A stretch of 6,237 nucleotides of DNA from Lachnospiraceae bacterium (GTDB lineage Bacteria; Bacillota; Clostridia; Lachnospirales; Lachnospiraceae), in the NCBI GenBank assembly GCA_017613225.1, contig JAGAEH010000117.1, positions 1 to 6,237 on the forward strand. The letters are read 5' to 3'. This document shows, piece by piece, positions 4,748 to 6,237 of this stretch (within the stretch, counting starts at the first letter, position 1; each line of letters opens with the position of its first letter). Made by a program: the position numbers and the translations under genes. The notes under the pieces were generated by a model. It searched no databases. It had not been told where the DNA came from and saw only the letters and a program-made list of their open reading frames with translations.

Positions 4748-6237
4748 TCTTATCGTCCTCCGCCTCCAGGCACATCCGGTGACAGTACGCCGAAAACAGC
4801 TCGTATCCGTCCTCTCTGGGCAGATACTCCGCCCAGTAGGTCATGTTCTTTATTTTCAGATGGCCGAAATAGTGGCCGGTCTCCGGGTCCACCAGTTTGG
4901 CGTCGTCCTTCTCGCAGTGACCGATCACCTGGGCGACGTCGCTCTCCAGGATCAGGTCGTCAGACATCCGCTGCCTGGTCTCCTCGCTCATCATCAGTTT
5001 CATCTTCTCTCTCCTCGGCGGCACTAGACCCAGATACTTCCATTGCAGTTCATCCTTCAGCTTTTCCCGGTTCTCCCAGCGCTCCGTCATGGTAGGCGCG
5101 GGCCGGGGCTCCTTCCGGATGCCGAACAGCAGATCCGCAACGTGGAAGGCTTCCTTCCCCTGGGCGGCAAAACTGTCCCGGCAGTTGACGCAGTAGGCCA
5201 GCATGGGCCCCTCCGCGCTGTCCGCCCGCTTTTGTGCCACGCGCTTGGAGTACTTGGAAGCCGCGATGCTGGCGTGGCCGCCGAAGCTGCAGCAGGAAAG
5301 CACGCCCTCCTCCCCGGGGATCTCCTCCGTGCGGATGCCCTGAGACTTCAGCAGACTGCGCACCGCCTTGCGGTATTCCGGCCAGGCCCTGGCCGCGCAG
5401 GCGTCGAAAAGGGAGAAGGCGCGGTCCTCTGCGGGTACGCCCTCCAGGCCCCAATCCTCCATCCGCTCAAAAATAAAGGCGCAGGGGATCTCCGGCAGAA
5501 AGCGCTCAAACATCTGCCGGCAGGTGGGGCAGGCCAGCAATACCTCCGGCCGTCCCAGCTCTTCCCACTTTTGGCGGATCCCGTCTACGGCTTCCCGATG
5601 CAGGTCCACCAGGCCGCTCCACTCCGCCGGAGCGCCGCAGCAGTGCACCCAGAGGGCGCTCTCCGGCTGTTTCTGGATCAGCCACTCCCAGGTCTTTTCC
5701 ACGTACCGGGGATCCGAAGCCCCCATCTGGCAGCCGGGGAAATACAGGTATTTCACGCTGCCCCCGTTTTGCAGAAAGACTTCCGCCTCCCCGTTGGAAA
5801 AGGCCATGTCCCGCAGCCAGTAGTCATGAAAAGCCCATGGCATCGCGTCAGTTTCTTTTAATGCCCTATGACTCTGCAGCAAGAAAGTTCCCATGTCGAT
5901 CCTCTGCGGACACACGGTTTTGCAAAGTCCGCACTGGTCGCAGGAAGCAATTCTCCGTGTGGCCCAGCGGCCGTCATTGGCCAGGGTGCTCGGGCGCACC
6001 GTGATATAGGATTCCTCAAAAAGCCGGCCTGGCGTTTTCTGCTGGATTCGCAGCAGGTCGCATTCCTGCATACAGATGTCGCAGGAACAGCGGCAGCACC
6101 GCCCGGCCTCCCGCCTGGCTTCTTCGTCCGTAAATCCGCTTTCCGGATCTGCTGCCGTTATGGCAGGAGATTCCGGCTGTCTGGCAGGATCCAGCACCAG
6201 CTTCGTATCAGGATGATCCTCCGGTTCGTTCATCAGG
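4740..6237 (-). CDS. Fe-S dicluster/CCG-domain oxidoreductase, C-terminal part (5' end outside window)
   Basis: About 498 residues are visible, numbered here from the Met codon at 6233. The segment FTDEEARREAGRCCRC with Cys46, 49, 51, 54 and 58 resembles the Fe-S region joined to FAD/NAD pyridine-nucleotide oxidoreductases of the glutamate-synthase small-subunit type. A classic CxxCxxCxxxCP motif follows at 98-109. Then come two HdrB/GlpC-like CCG units: Cys168, CCG (198-200), CPTC (235-238); and Cys279, CCSFGG (314-319), CVNC (348-351). The C-terminal ~110 residues (NREKLK to HRMCLE) form a further conserved-looking domain. It probably moves electrons in the cytoplasm, as heterodisulfide-reductase-like proteins do. 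Because the Cys-rich start normally follows a flavoprotein domain, and the frame stays open to the window edge with no visible ribosome binding site, the Met at 6233 is probably internal. The family that fits best is the 'pyridine nucleotide-disulfide oxidoreductase/dicluster-binding protein' of the DVU_1558 neighbourhood. It is the first visible gene of the operon, ending 8 bp inside the next gene. Confidence 0.85.
   Translation of the reverse strand, partial: LMNEPEDHPDTKLVLDPARQPESPAITAADPESGFTDEEARREAGRCCRCSCDICMQECDLLRIQQKTPGRLFEESYITVRPSTLANDGRWATRRIASCDQCGLCKTVCPQRIDMGTFLLQSHRALKETDAMPWAFHDYWLRDMAFSNGEAEVFLQNGGSVKYLYFPGCQMGASDPRYVEKTWEWLIQKQPESALWVHCCGAPAEWSGLVDLHREAVDGIRQKWEELGRPEVLLACPTCRQMFERFLPEIPCAFIFERMEDWGLEGVPAEDRAFSLFDACAARAWPEYRKAVRSLLKSQGIRTEEIPGEEGVLSCCSFGGHASIAASKYSKRVAQKRADSAEGPMLAYCVNCRDSFAAQGKEAFHVADLLFGIRKEPRPAPTMTERWENREKLKDELQWKYLGLVPPRREKMKLMMSEETRQRMSDDLILESDVAQVIGHCEKDDAKLVDPETGHYFGHLKIKNMTYWAEYLPREDGYELFSAYCHRMCLEAEDDKNG
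4757..4761 (-). promoter_or_regulatory. Ribosome binding site of the small two-CxxC protein
   Basis: GGAGG on the - strand lies 9 nt before the ATG at 4747, inside the final codons of the upstream Fe-S gene. This supports coupled translation within the operon. Confidence 0.65.

Noticed and set aside
5043..5861. A 272-codon + strand open frame opposite the Fe-S gene
   Set aside because: Antisense shadow; the - strand frame carries the ordered Fe-S and CCG cysteine motifs.

Overview
The window looks like a piece of chromosome from an anaerobic, GC-rich Clostridia-type Firmicute, possibly a gut or rumen Lachnospiraceae or Oscillospiraceae relative. The reasons are strong GGAGG-type Shine-Dalgarno sites, a secreted CAP protein with the 'YQWYY...YQYRC' Ig-like modules common in these bacteria, and an oxygen-sensitive Fe-S/CCG redox protein. 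The taxonomy is inference; no rRNA or other marker gene is present.

Layout: (1) Positions 1-79 hold a perfect 9-bp GC hairpin with a short T-run, probably the terminator of a gene left of the window, and then a good ribosome binding site. (2) Positions 80-2281 (+) encode a 733-residue exported protein with a signal peptide, a thioredoxin-like N-terminal region without a CxxC, a CAP/SCP domain, a Big_2-like domain and three ~90-residue Ig-like repeats. (3) Positions 2282-2356 hold a terminator hairpin that can serve both converging transcription units. (4) Positions 6237-2357 (-) hold a tightly packed operon of four genes that all overlap (8, 1 and 23 bp).

Read in its own direction, the operon encodes: the C-terminal part of a large Fe-S/CCG-domain oxidoreductase, cut by the right window edge; a 64-residue two-CxxC zinc-ribbon/rubredoxin-like protein; a class I methyltransferase fused in frame to an AMP-forming CoA ligase-like domain; and a NifX/NifB-type FeMo-cofactor-family protein with a Cys/His/Glu tail. 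Content and order resemble the uncharacterised Desulfovibrio DVU_1553-DVU_1558 neighbourhood (ligase, C-GCAxxG-C-C protein, methyltransferase, small redox protein, dicluster oxidoreductase). From memory, that neighbourhood lies next to a molybdenum-containing aldehyde oxidoreductase. A reasonable inference is that the operon makes, modifies or supplies electrons to a metal cofactor or molybdenum hydroxylase. No enzyme activity can be read directly from the window.

The most unusual features are the methyltransferase-ligase fusion, which replaces two separate genes and lacks the C-GCAxxG-C-C gene between them, and a tandem 2 x 30-bp palindromic REP-like element inserted in frame inside the methyltransferase coding sequence. 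The element is translated as two 10-residue repeats.
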